DNA of 20,799 bases, from positions 1-20,799 of IMG/VR virus record IMGVR_UViG_3300044633_001369; one strand, written 5' to 3'. Made by a program: the position numbers and the translations under genes. This stretch comes from a virus. Each line of letters begins with the position of its first letter. Within the stretch, counting starts at the first letter, position 1. Below are positions 1-7,663 of the stretch, piece after piece. Below the pieces are notes generated by a model, which saw only the letters and a list, made by a program, of their open reading frames with translations, searched no databases and was not told the DNA's origin.

Positions 1-1
1 A

Positions 2-934
2 AACGAATACTATCGTCAATTTCCAAGAACAGAGCAACACGCATTTAGAGATGAAACAAAACAGTCATTGTTTAATCTTACAAAGATATACGAGCAGATA
101 GATTACAACGAAGACTTAAGAAATACAAATGTATTAACAAGAGGTAGCTTCCAATGGGAAAATGGTATACTAGATTCTAGGGTTATATTTCACCCTAATA
201 AAGATGGTAGATTTTTAATTTCATGGATACCTCCTAAACATTTACAAAATAACGTAATAATAAAGGATGGGCTCAAATACCCAGGCAACGAACATTGCGG
301 AGCATTTGGATGCGATAGTTATGACATATCTGGAACAGTAGACGCAAGAGCATCTAATGGATCCTTATCAGGATTAACTAAATTCTCAATGGAAGACGTG
401 CCACCAAATAGATTCTTTTTAGAGTATATAGCTAGACCTCAGACATCTGAGATATTTTTTGAAGAAGTTCTTATGGCAATGGTGTTTTACGGAATGCCAA
501 TATTAGCAGAAAATAACAAACCAAGATTATTATATCATATAAAAAGAAGGGGATATCGAGGTTACTCCATTAACAGACCAGATAAGACTTATAATAAGTT
601 GTCTCCATTTGAACGTGAGGTTGGCGGAATACCTAACTCCTCACAAGATATAATGCAAGCTCACGCAGCTGCAATTGAAACGTATATAGAAAATTACGTT
701 GGATTAAAAGAAGAAGGGTATGGTGATATGTATTTTCAAAGGACATTAGAGGACTGGGCTAGATTTAATATAAATAATAGAACTAAACATGACGCCTCGA
801 TAAGTTCAGGATTAGCAATAATGGCTTGTAACAGACATTTATACTATCCATCAAATCCATTACAAAAGCAAGTGGTACCATTAAACTTTAAAAGATTTAA
901 CAACACAGGTAATAGTTCGCAAATAATAAGATAA
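2..934 (+). CDS. terL: Terminase large subunit, C-terminal nuclease part (5' end outside window)
   Basis: This is the 3' part of the DNA-packaging motor gene. The frame is open to the left window edge, beginning NEYYRQFPRTEQHAFRDE, so the TTG at 68 is not a real start and the N-terminal ATPase domain lies upstream. The visible part looks like the RNase H-fold nuclease that cuts concatemeric DNA. The segment GCDSYDISGT (Asp at 314-316) fits the first metal-binding Asp. A central ENNKPRL segment (about 509-529) follows the usual second strand. KHDASISSGLA (Asp at 791-793) fits the C-terminal catalytic Asp, which is often HDD in other phages. The YRQFPRTEQHAFRD segment is typical of the ATPase-nuclease linker in podoviral terminases. 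The gene ends in TAA with the portal ATG immediately after, the usual terminase-portal order. The family is clear; the assignment of individual metal ligands is inference. Confidence 0.88.
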   Translation, partial: NEYYRQFPRTEQHAFRDETKQSLFNLTKIYEQIDYNEDLRNTNVLTRGSFQWENGILDSRVIFHPNKDGRFLISWIPPKHLQNNVIIKDGLKYPGNEHCGAFGCDSYDISGTVDARASNGSLSGLTKFSMEDVPPNRFFLEYIARPQTSEIFFEEVLMAMVFYGMPILAENNKPRLLYHIKRRGYRGYSINRPDKTYNKLSPFEREVGGIPNSSQDIMQAHAAAIETYIENYVGLKEEGYGDMYFQRTLEDWARFNINNRTKHDASISSGLAIMACNRHLYYPSNPLQKQVVPLNFKRFNNTGNSSQIIR

Positions 935-3352
935 ATGATTTATACAAATAATAATAGCACATTCCCTAGTCAAGTAGTACCTACTGCTGTGAAAAACAGT
1001 TTAGAGTACGGAGCGGCTGTTGGTAGAGCAATCGAAAACGAATGGTTTAGAGGCAATCGCAACGGAGGAATTGGCGGTGATAGATGGAGTGCTAATTGGA
1101 ATCAATTTCACTTGCTAAGATTATATGCTAGAGGAGAACAACCAGTACAAAAATATAAAGATGAGTTGTCAGTTAATGGTGATTTGTCTTATTTAAATTT
1201 AGATTGGAAACCAATTCCTGTATTACCAAAATTTGTGGATATTGTTGTAAATGGAATATCAAGTAAAAATTACGAAATAAAAGCGTACGCGCAAGATCCT
1301 GTTTCTATAAAGAAAAAGACAGATTATGCCTCAGGTATATTGAGAGATATGATGGCAAAAGATTTGTTAAATAATATTAAAGGTAAGTTAGGAGTTGATT
1401 TGTTTAATACATCGGACCCTGATAGTTTACCTGAAGATATGGAAGAATTAGAGCTTAGATTACAACTAAGTTATAAAGAAGCCGTAGAAACAGCGGAAGA
1501 GGAAGTTATAAATAATACATTAGACAGAAATAAATACGAGTTATTAAATAGAAAAATAAACTATGATTTAACTGTATTAGGTATAGGGGCAGCTAAAACA
1601 AGCTGGACTAAATCAGAGGGCATTAAATTAGAGTATGTTGATCCTGCTAACTTGGTTTATTCATATACAGAAGATCCTAACTTTGAAGATATATATTATG
1701 TTGGTGAAGTTAAAACTATTAGTTTCGAAGAACTTAGAAAGCAATTCCCAAGTTTAACAGAGGAAGATCTTTTAGAAATTGAAAAATTCCCAGGCGATAG
1801 CAATTATAGGAATACCTATTATGCGCAAAGCTACGACTCAAGTAATGTGCAAGTATTGTATTTTGAATATAAAACATTTATTGACCAAGTATTTAAGATT
1901 AAGCAAACTGAGACAGGATTAGAGAAAGCTATAGAAAAAGATGATGGATTTAATCCCCCTGAGAATGATACATTCAAAAAGGTATCCAGATCAATAGAGG
2001 TGTTATATTCCGGCGTAAAGTTATTAGGTAAGGAAAAAATGTTAAAATGGGAGTTAAGCGAATCTATGACGCGCCCATTTGCGGATACTACAAAGGTTGA
2101 AATGAATTATGTTATATGTGCTCCTCGAATGTATCGTGGCAGAATAGAATCACTTGTAAGCCGAACTATAGGTTTTGCTGATATGATTCAATTAACACAT
2201 TTAAAATTACAACAAGTATTATCTAAGATTGTACCAGACGGAGTATTTGTAGATGTTGATAGTTTAGCAGAAGTAGATCTTGGCAATGGTACAAACTATA
2301 ATGCTGCCGAAGCTCTTAATATGTATTTCCAGACAGGTAGTATAGTTGGTAGATCAATGAACCAGGATGGAGGACAGAATGGCGCTAGAAACCCAATACA
2401 AGAGTTACAGTCATCTAATGGTAATGCTAAAATACAATCTCTTATAGCTACATACCAGTATTACTTACAAATGATACGTGATGTTACGGGCTTGAATGAA
2501 GCAAGGGACGGCAGTACTCCAGATCCAAATGCTTTAGTCGGTTTACAAAAACTTGCGGCGGCAAATTCTAATACAGCTACAAGACATATTGTACAGTCAA
2601 GTTTGTACTTAACATTAAGATTATGTGAAAATATATCGTTAAGAGTGGCGGAATCTTTAAATTATCCGCTAACAGCAAACGCTTTAATGCAAAGCATATC
2701 TACATTCAACGTACAAACGTTGAGAGAGGTGGCTAATCTAAATTTGCATGACTTTGGTATTTATTTAGAACTAGAACCAGATGAAGAAGAAAAAGCACAA
2801 CTTGAACAAAACATACAAGTGGCGCTGCAATCAGGAGGTATAGACTTAGAAGATGCAATTGATATTAGGCAAATAAAAAATTTGAAGCTTGCTAATCAAT
2901 CACTTAAGTATAAGAGAAAGAAAAAGATAGAAAGAGAGCAACAAAATCAACAACAAAATATTCAAGCACAAGCGCAAGCAAATGCTGAACTAGCTGAAAA
3001 ATCAGCAATGGCTGAAGTTCAAAAGCAAGAGGCTTTAGCTCAAACGCAAATACAAATAGAACAAGCTAAATCACAATTTGAGATCCAAAGAATGCAATCA
3101 GAAATGGAGCTTAAAAGAATATTGATGGCAGAAGAGTTTAATTATAGTGCTCAACTTGCCCAAATGAATTTAGCAAAAGAACAAAGTAAAATAAAAGAGA
3201 TTGAGGACCGAAAAGATAAGAGAATAAAAATGCAAGGTACTCAGCAAAGTGAATTAATAGATCAAAGACAAAACCAATCAATGCCAAAAGATTTTGAATC
3301 ATCTGGTAGTGACGTAATGAATGGGTTAGGATTTGATTTATTTGGAGAATAG
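935..3352 (+). CDS. Portal protein
   Basis: This 805-residue protein is the dodecameric vertex protein through which DNA enters and leaves the capsid. Residues 200-265 hold the usual portal wing pattern, including GIGAAKTSWTKSEGIKLEYV followed by DPANL and, after a spacer, DIYYVGEVK. Around residues 515-550 is the conserved stretch TGLNEARDGSTPDPNALVG, followed by QKLAAANSNTATRH, which I recall from crAss-like and aquatic Bacteroidota phage portals. The length of about 800 residues also fits that group, being longer than most siphophage portals. The C-terminal 150 residues (about 650-790) are rich in Gln, Glu, Lys and Ala and should form a long helical or coiled-coil barrel pointing into the head, as in P22-like portals. 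The ATG directly abuts the terminase TAA with no Shine-Dalgarno sequence, suggesting translational coupling. Arginine codons are almost all AGA (24 of 34 by hand count), unlike the capsid gene. Confidence 0.9.
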   Translation: MIYTNNNSTFPSQVVPTAVKNSLEYGAAVGRAIENEWFRGNRNGGIGGDRWSANWNQFHLLRLYARGEQPVQKYKDELSVNGDLSYLNLDWKPIPVLPKFVDIVVNGISSKNYEIKAYAQDPVSIKKKTDYASGILRDMMAKDLLNNIKGKLGVDLFNTSDPDSLPEDMEELELRLQLSYKEAVETAEEEVINNTLDRNKYELLNRKINYDLTVLGIGAAKTSWTKSEGIKLEYVDPANLVYSYTEDPNFEDIYYVGEVKTISFEELRKQFPSLTEEDLLEIEKFPGDSNYRNTYYAQSYDSSNVQVLYFEYKTFIDQVFKIKQTETGLEKAIEKDDGFNPPENDTFKKVSRSIEVLYSGVKLLGKEKMLKWELSESMTRPFADTTKVEMNYVICAPRMYRGRIESLVSRTIGFADMIQLTHLKLQQVLSKIVPDGVFVDVDSLAEVDLGNGTNYNAAEALNMYFQTGSIVGRSMNQDGGQNGARNPIQELQSSNGNAKIQSLIATYQYYLQMIRDVTGLNEARDGSTPDPNALVGLQKLAAANSNTATRHIVQSSLYLTLRLCENISLRVAESLNYPLTANALMQSISTFNVQTLREVANLNLHDFGIYLELEPDEEEKAQLEQNIQVALQSGGIDLEDAIDIRQIKNLKLANQSLKYKRKKKIEREQQNQQQNIQAQAQANAELAEKSAMAEVQKQEALAQTQIQIEQAKSQFEIQRMQSEMELKRILMAEEFNYSAQLAQMNLAKEQSKIKEIEDRKDKRIKMQGTQQSELIDQRQNQSMPKDFESSGSDVMNGLGFDLFGE

Positions 3353-3372
3353 ATTACATTAACAATTTTATA

Positions 3373-3385
3373 ATATTATATCATG
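3373..3385 (+). promoter_or_regulatory. A/T-rich translation leader, copy 1
   Basis: The 13 bases atattatatcatg run into the start codon of the scaffold-like gene and recur exactly before the gene at 6009. There is no purine-rich Shine-Dalgarno sequence. Bacteroidota and their phages commonly initiate from such A/T-rich unstructured leaders, so this is probably an initiation context. Chance identity in AT-rich DNA is possible. Confidence 0.3.
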
Positions 3386-4519
3386 TCAGAAATTAAACAA
3401 GAAGGAGAGTTTAAAATTAAAACTCCAAAGAAATTAAGTAAGCCTAATGAGGTAACAAAAGTAAATTTAAAAGCTAAAAAAGAACAAGATGCCATTCAAG
3501 AGCAAAGCACAGATGAAAGCATGTTGGGCAATCAACAGCCCGAAGTGGGATTGCAAGAAGTGGTCCAAGGAAACGAAGTCACCGAAGTCGTTACCGAAAA
3601 TAAAGAAAAAGAAATAATTGAAATAATTGCAGCGCCACAAGCGGAAGTTGAAACGGTTGCTGAATTAAATGAAATTGTTGCTGAAGCAAAAACATCAGGA
3701 GAACCTTTGCCGGAAAATATAGAAAAGCTTATTGCTTTTATGAGAGAGACCGGAGGTACAATAGATGATTATTCGAGATTAAATGTAGATTACTCGAATA
3801 TAAAAAGTGAAACATTAATAAAAGAATATTATAGAAAGTCAAGACCGCATTTAGACGACGATGAGATTCAATTTCTCATGGAAGAAAGATTCAGTTATGA
3901 CGAAGACGAAGATGATGAACGAGACATCAAGAAAAAAAGACTCGAATTTAAAGAAGAGGCAGAAAAAGCAAAAAGATTCTTGGAAGACGTTAAGCTAAGG
4001 TATTATGATGAAATCAAGTTGAGACCATCAGTTAGCAGAGAACAACAAGAAGCTAATGACTTTTTTAACCGATACAAACAGAACGAAAAGCGTTCAGAGC
4101 AATTGCATGGTAAATTCAAAGAAGATACCAAAAAGTTATTCACCAGTGATTTCAAAGGTTTTGATTTCAATTTAGGTGAAAAAACATTAAGGTATAATAT
4201 ACCAAATACCAATGCGGTTATTGATAAACAATCAGATATTTCTAACCTAGTTAAGAAGTTCTTAAACGATGAAGGTGAAGTTGTAGATGTTAAAGGTTAT
4301 CATAAAGCTATGTACGTTGCCGATAATTCTGAGACAATTATGAAACAAATTTACGAACAAGGCAAAGCGGATGCAGTTAAGGAAATAATGGCTAAGTCTA
4401 ACAATGTTAACACAGCCCCCAGAGCCAGTGCTCCCGAAAGCTTATTCGTAAATGGCATAAAAATCAAAGCGGTTAACGGCGTGGATTCTAGCAAACTAAG
4501 AATTAAAAAAATAACTTAA
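3383..4519 (+). CDS. Scaffold-like head-assembly protein
   Basis: This 378-residue protein lies between portal and major capsid protein, the standard place for a scaffold (or protease-scaffold). Residues 1-110 are low-complexity and rich in Glu, Val, Lys and Gln, probably disordered. A helical block follows at 110-240, with GGTIDDYSRLNVDYS, RPHLDDDEIQFLMEERF, a very acidic YDEDEDDERD and then KKKRLEFKEEAEKAKRFLED. This is the charged helical composition expected of a scaffold, and I recall similar blocks in aquatic phage head modules. The last 30 residues are basic (ending KLRIKKIT), as in scaffold tails that bind the inner capsid surface. I see no serine-protease motif, so a fused maturation protease is not supported. 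The start is chosen as the first ATG after the portal stop, preceded by the shared leader. The function is inferred from position and composition; a minor inner-head protein is the alternative. Confidence 0.65.
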   Translation: MSEIKQEGEFKIKTPKKLSKPNEVTKVNLKAKKEQDAIQEQSTDESMLGNQQPEVGLQEVVQGNEVTEVVTENKEKEIIEIIAAPQAEVETVAELNEIVAEAKTSGEPLPENIEKLIAFMRETGGTIDDYSRLNVDYSNIKSETLIKEYYRKSRPHLDDDEIQFLMEERFSYDEDEDDERDIKKKRLEFKEEAEKAKRFLEDVKLRYYDEIKLRPSVSREQQEANDFFNRYKQNEKRSEQLHGKFKEDTKKLFTSDFKGFDFNLGEKTLRYNIPNTNAVIDKQSDISNLVKKFLNDEGEVVDVKGYHKAMYVADNSETIMKQIYEQGKADAVKEIMAKSNNVNTAPRASAPESLFVNGIKIKAVNGVDSSKLRIKKIT

Positions 4520-4530
4520 ACTAAAAGATT

Positions 4531-5928
4531 ATGTCAACATTTTCACCGACCCCATTTTTTGGGTCTATTGTGCCTTCTCAAAAGCCACAAACATTACAAA
4601 CAAATTATTTAAATTTTACGGATTCTGCAAATCCTGATTTTTCAACTTTTGCACAACAATATTTACCAGAAATCTACGAGCAAGAAGTAGAGCGTTATGG
4701 AAACAGAACGTTATCTGGGTTTTTAAGAATGGTAGGAGCAGAAATGCCTATGACTTCAGACCAAGTTGTTTGGTCAGAACAAAACCGTTTACATATTGCC
4801 TATACAGGTGTTACTAGAGCTACCAATGTTTTAACAATCCCTACTGCTGCAGGTGTTGAAAACGTAATATCAGTTGGTCAAACAATTGTTGTTATTGACA
4901 ACGACGGCCAAGAGGTTAAAGCATATGTAAGCGCTGTAAGTGGATTAGATGTAACAGCTATTCCATATCTTACAACGGCATGGACTGGTATTGATACAGC
5001 AGATCTTAAAATATTTGTGTATGGTTCTGAGTTTAGAAAAGGTACAGACGATGACACATTAACATCTGTTCAACCATCATTTACTCAATACAGCAATTCG
5101 CCAATTATAATCAAATCTAAATACGTTGTTAACGGTTCAGATACAGCTCAAATTGGATGGGTAGAAATTGCAACTGAAGAAGGAGCTGATGGTTTCTTAT
5201 GGTTCCTTAAAGCAGAGTCTGAAACACGTTTGCGTTTTGAAGATTATTTAGAAATGGCTGTTGTAGAAGGAGAACTTGCTACCAACACTGCGGTAACAAC
5301 TCTAGGCATAAAAGGTACTCAAGGTTTATTCTCTGCCGTTAAAGAAAGAGGAAACCAAGTTGCTGATTTCTCAGGTGATTTAGCTGACTTTGATACTATT
5401 TTGAAAAACTTAGATACTCAAGGAGCTATTGAAGAGAACATGATCTTTAACAACCGTCAAATGTCTTTATTGATTGATGATATGTTAGCTACTATGAACT
5501 CTTATGGAGCTGGTGGTACATCTTATGGATTATTTGAAAACTCAGAAAAAATGGCATTGAATCTTGGATTCTCTGGATTTAGAAGAGGATCTTATGATTT
5601 CTACAAAACTGACTGGAAATATTTAAATGATGCATCTACTCGTGGAGCGTTGGCTAATAGTTCTATTTCTGGTTTATTAGTTCCAGCTGGGACTTCTACA
5701 GTATATGATGAAATCTTAGGTACTAATATCCGTAGACCATTCTTACACGTAAGATATCGTGCTTCTCAATATGATGATAGAAGAATGAAACACTGGATCA
5801 CAGGATCTGTTGGAGCTCAAACTTCTGCATTAGATGCGATGGAAGTACACTTCTTATCAGAAAGATGTTTATGCGTTCAAGGAGCAAATAACTTTGTGTT
5901 ATTTACTACTACAACAAATCCAGCATAA
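4531..5928 (+). CDS. Major capsid protein
   Basis: This 465-residue protein is the likely HK97-fold shell subunit. It follows portal and scaffold, has the right size, and is alanine-, glycine-, serine- and threonine-rich with few charged low-complexity stretches. The N-terminal part (about 40-65) reads FAQQYLPEIYEQEVERYGNR, an arm-like helix. The middle has a long helical stretch including ESETRLRFEDYLEMA (about 229-243). The C-terminal part (about 411-450) holds YDDRRMKHWITGSVG then FLSERCLCVQGANNFVLF, a closing pattern I recall from capsid proteins of related phages. Two further signs point to very high expression. Arginine is encoded by CGT in 8 of 20 cases against 2 of 34 in the portal gene (hand counts), with more TTC and AAC than in neighbours. 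A strong intrinsic terminator also follows directly. No experimental structure is implied; the family call rests on order, size and these patterns. Confidence 0.85.
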   Translation: MSTFSPTPFFGSIVPSQKPQTLQTNYLNFTDSANPDFSTFAQQYLPEIYEQEVERYGNRTLSGFLRMVGAEMPMTSDQVVWSEQNRLHIAYTGVTRATNVLTIPTAAGVENVISVGQTIVVIDNDGQEVKAYVSAVSGLDVTAIPYLTTAWTGIDTADLKIFVYGSEFRKGTDDDTLTSVQPSFTQYSNSPIIIKSKYVVNGSDTAQIGWVEIATEEGADGFLWFLKAESETRLRFEDYLEMAVVEGELATNTAVTTLGIKGTQGLFSAVKERGNQVADFSGDLADFDTILKNLDTQGAIEENMIFNNRQMSLLIDDMLATMNSYGAGGTSYGLFENSEKMALNLGFSGFRRGSYDFYKTDWKYLNDASTRGALANSSISGLLVPAGTSTVYDEILGTNIRRPFLHVRYRASQYDDRRMKHWITGSVGAQTSALDAMEVHFLSERCLCVQGANNFVLFTTTTNPA

Positions 5929-5940
5929 CAAAAAATGTAG

Positions 5941-5975
5941 AAATTGCCCTCGTTGAATTTACGGGGGCGATTTTT
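5941..5975 (+). terminator. Intrinsic terminator after the capsid gene
   Basis: A hairpin begins 12 bases after the capsid stop. Arm AAATTGCCCTCG (5941-5952) pairs with CGGGGGCGATTT (5962-5973) through 12 base pairs, including a GC-rich core and two G-T wobbles. The loop is nine bases and a run of five T closes the structure (5971-5975). This is a textbook Rho-independent terminator shape. It sits inside a same-strand gene series, so it probably lets part of the transcription through and sets capsid mRNA above the downstream genes. Confidence 0.85.
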
Positions 5976-5998
5976 GCTCTTAATTAATTTATTAAATC

Positions 5999-6011
5999 AT
6001 ATTATATCATG
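5999..6011 (+). promoter_or_regulatory. A/T-rich translation leader, copy 2
   Basis: This is an exact 13-base repeat (atattatatcatg) of the leader at 3373-3385, again ending in the start codon of the following gene. It lies downstream of the capsid terminator, so a transcript ending there would not carry it. No TAnnTTTG-type Bacteroidota promoter element is visible between the terminator and this start. Confidence 0.3.
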
Positions 6012-6884
6012 GCAGAAGCTAAAAAACCAGCAGCTAAAACAGTAGCTGTTAAAAAAGAATATATTGAACCTCTAAATGATTTTGAAAAAGAGGTAGAAGA
6101 AACAATTGATGAACCAGTAATTGAAAAACCAAAAGTAAAAGATAAGACTGTAAGCAAGTGGGAAGTAAAAGATAGAAATTATTATTTAATAGGGCCAGCT
6201 CCATTAACATATATGATGAAATCAAAACACAAGGCACACAGTCCGTTATTATGGTTTGACAAAGAAACCGGCGAACAAAAAGAATTACGTTATGCAACTA
6301 ATCATAACTCGCCATTTGTATCAGAACAAAAAGGGCAAGCAACATTAGGGCACATAATGTTTAAAGACGGAACTTTATTTGTCCCTAAAGAAAAACAAAA
6401 CTTACAAAAATTATTATCTTTATATCATCCAAGTCTAAACAAAATATATAAAGAATTAGATGAGCAAGCAAATGCAGTTGATGATCTTGAAGAAATGGAA
6501 GCAGAATTAGATGCTTTAATGGCAGCTAAAGAAATGGATATTGATCAAGCAGAAGCAATCCTGCGTGTTGAGATGGGATCTAAGGTTAGCAAGATGAGTT
6601 CTAAAGAACTTAAGCGAGACTTAATGTTATTTGCTAAAAAGAATCCTCATCTGTTTATTGAACTTGCAAACGATGAAAATGTTGGATTAAGAAACTTTGC
6701 TATCAAAGCAACAGAAGAAGGCATCATCCGATTGTCACAAGATCAAAGAACATTCCATTGGGGAAGTAACGATAGAAAGCTTATGACAGTTCCTTTTGAT
6801 GAAAATCCATACTCAGCTATGGCTGCATTCTTCAAAACCGATGAAGGCGTAGAAATTTATCGCTCAATAGAGAAAAAAATGTAA
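6009..6884 (+). CDS. Conserved phage virion-module protein, function unknown
   Basis: This is a 291-residue protein whose biochemical role I cannot name. Residues 1-50 are Lys-, Ala- and Glu-rich and probably disordered. Residues 50-125 look like a small beta domain: KWEVKDRNYYLIG, then LLWFDKETGEQKELRY, then GHIMFKDGTLFVPKEKQNL. Residues 125-245 look all-helical (LLSLYHPSLNKIYKELDEQA, then EMDIDQAEAILRVE and SSKELKRDLMLFAKKNP). The C-terminal part contains GSNDRKLMTVPFDENPYSAM followed by a Lys-Thr-Asp-Glu-Gly segment. I recall this same architecture next to the capsid gene in other aquatic phages, so it is a conserved module member rather than a stray gene. It could be a head-completion, decoration or assembly factor. 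It sits between two hairpins (5941-5975 and 6905-6931), which would give it its own transcript level. Start: the first ATG, with the shared A/T leader and no Shine-Dalgarno sequence. Confidence 0.7.
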   Translation: MAEAKKPAAKTVAVKKEYIEPLNDFEKEVEETIDEPVIEKPKVKDKTVSKWEVKDRNYYLIGPAPLTYMMKSKHKAHSPLLWFDKETGEQKELRYATNHNSPFVSEQKGQATLGHIMFKDGTLFVPKEKQNLQKLLSLYHPSLNKIYKELDEQANAVDDLEEMEAELDALMAAKEMDIDQAEAILRVEMGSKVSKMSSKELKRDLMLFAKKNPHLFIELANDENVGLRNFAIKATEEGIIRLSQDQRTFHWGSNDRKLMTVPFDENPYSAMAAFFKTDEGVEIYRSIEKKM

Positions 6885-6898
6885 AAATACGTAATAAT

Positions 6899-6937
6899 TA
6901 ATACTAAGCGGTTGCATATTGTGACCGCTTAATATTA
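6899..6937 (+). other. RNA hairpin between genes (possible weak terminator or processing site)
   Basis: Perfect inverted arms TAAGCGGT (6905-6912) and ACCGCTTA (6924-6931) flank an 11-base loop. After one C/A mismatch the stem continues for five A/T pairs (6899-6903 with 6933-6937). No T-run follows, so it is not a standard intrinsic terminator. It may act as an attenuator, an mRNA-end stabiliser or a cleavage site between 6884 and the next start at 6952. The structure is seen in sequence; the function is inferred. Confidence 0.5.
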
Positions 6938-6951
6938 TAATAGCATATGAT

Positions 6952-7656
6952 ATGGCAGTAAATGTTGATACAGTATATAAAACAGTATTGTTAATACTTA
7001 ATAAAGAAAATCGTGGTTATATGACTCCAGATGAGTTTAATAAAACCGCAGCACAAGTACAGTTAGATATATTCAATACTTACTTCGAGGATCTTAACCA
7101 ACAGTTAAGGATACCTGATAATGATAGTGAATATGCGGATAGAATAAAAAACCTAAAAGAAAAAATATCTATATTTGAAGATATAACTTACTGTATATAT
7201 GATTCTGGAAATGAATGTTTTGAAACACCTAGTACTCTAGATGTTTATAAAATAGGAACTGTAATATATAACGGAGATAAGGAAGTACAAAGCGTACAAG
7301 CTAATGAACTATTAGAATTAAACCTATCTCCATTAACTAAGCCAACAACCTACTATCCAGTATATAGACTTAAAAACAACAGGATATATGTATACCCAAA
7401 TACAATAACCTCAAACATAGAAGTTACTTATTTAAGAAAACCAGCGGATCCAATCTGGAATTTTACAGCTGTGTCTCCCTCTTATACATATGTATACGAC
7501 CAATCAAACTCTGTTGATTTTGAATTACACCCAATAGAACAAACAAATATTATAACAAACATACTTATGTACTCAGGGATAATAATTAAGGACCCTAGTG
7601 TAGTACAAATAGCTTCTCAGCAAATACAATCAGAAAAAATTAACGAAAAAAGTTAG
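6952..7656 (+). CDS. Portal-proximal ring/connector-type protein
   Basis: This 234-residue protein begins the connector block. Residues 13-75 carry the helical signature LNKENRGYMTPDEFNKTAAQ then IFNTYFEDLNQQLRIPDNDSEYADRIKNL (given in part). I recall this from crAss-like and other aquatic Bacteroidota phages in proteins assigned to the short-tail assembly. Residues 120-185 are beta-rich, with YRLKNNRIYVYP and VTYLRKPADPIWNF, then a Tyr-rich stretch. The C-terminal 40 residues look helical (HPIEQTNIITNILMYSGIII). Length and position between head genes and the second connector protein fit a ring or head-completion role under the portal. The next start follows the TAG after seven bases, indicating coupled translation. 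The exact ring number is not assignable from sequence alone; a tail adaptor is the alternative. Confidence 0.65.
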   Translation: MAVNVDTVYKTVLLILNKENRGYMTPDEFNKTAAQVQLDIFNTYFEDLNQQLRIPDNDSEYADRIKNLKEKISIFEDITYCIYDSGNECFETPSTLDVYKIGTVIYNGDKEVQSVQANELLELNLSPLTKPTTYYPVYRLKNNRIYVYPNTITSNIEVTYLRKPADPIWNFTAVSPSYTYVYDQSNSVDFELHPIEQTNIITNILMYSGIIIKDPSVVQIASQQIQSEKINEKS

Positions 7657-7663
7657 ATAAACT

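Noticed and set aside
68-70. TTG as the start of the terminase fragment
   Set aside because: The same frame is open to the window edge and the upstream residues (YRQFPRTEQHAFRD) are typical terminase sequence, so the gene starts outside the window.
932-937. Possible in-frame terminase-portal fusion, since TAA is followed directly by ATG in the same frame
   Set aside because: TAA recoding is not expected and both products are complete, well-known separate proteins; coupled translation explains the junction.
3350-3373. TAG at the portal end as a recoded sense codon
   Set aside because: Read-through meets TAA after six codons and adds nothing recognisable, so TAG acts as a normal stop here. 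Likewise TAG at 7654-7656 would only run out of frame into the next gene.
3383-4519. Prohead protease fused to the scaffold
   Set aside because: I looked for Ser-His or ClpP/herpes-type protease signatures and saw none; the protein is charged, helical and low-complexity.
6936-6941. TATAAT as a promoter -10 box before the ring protein gene
   Set aside because: There is no matching -35 at proper spacing, TATAAT arises easily in this AT-rich gap, and Bacteroidota promoters use a different -7 element (TAnnTTTG), which I did not find in any intergenic gap.
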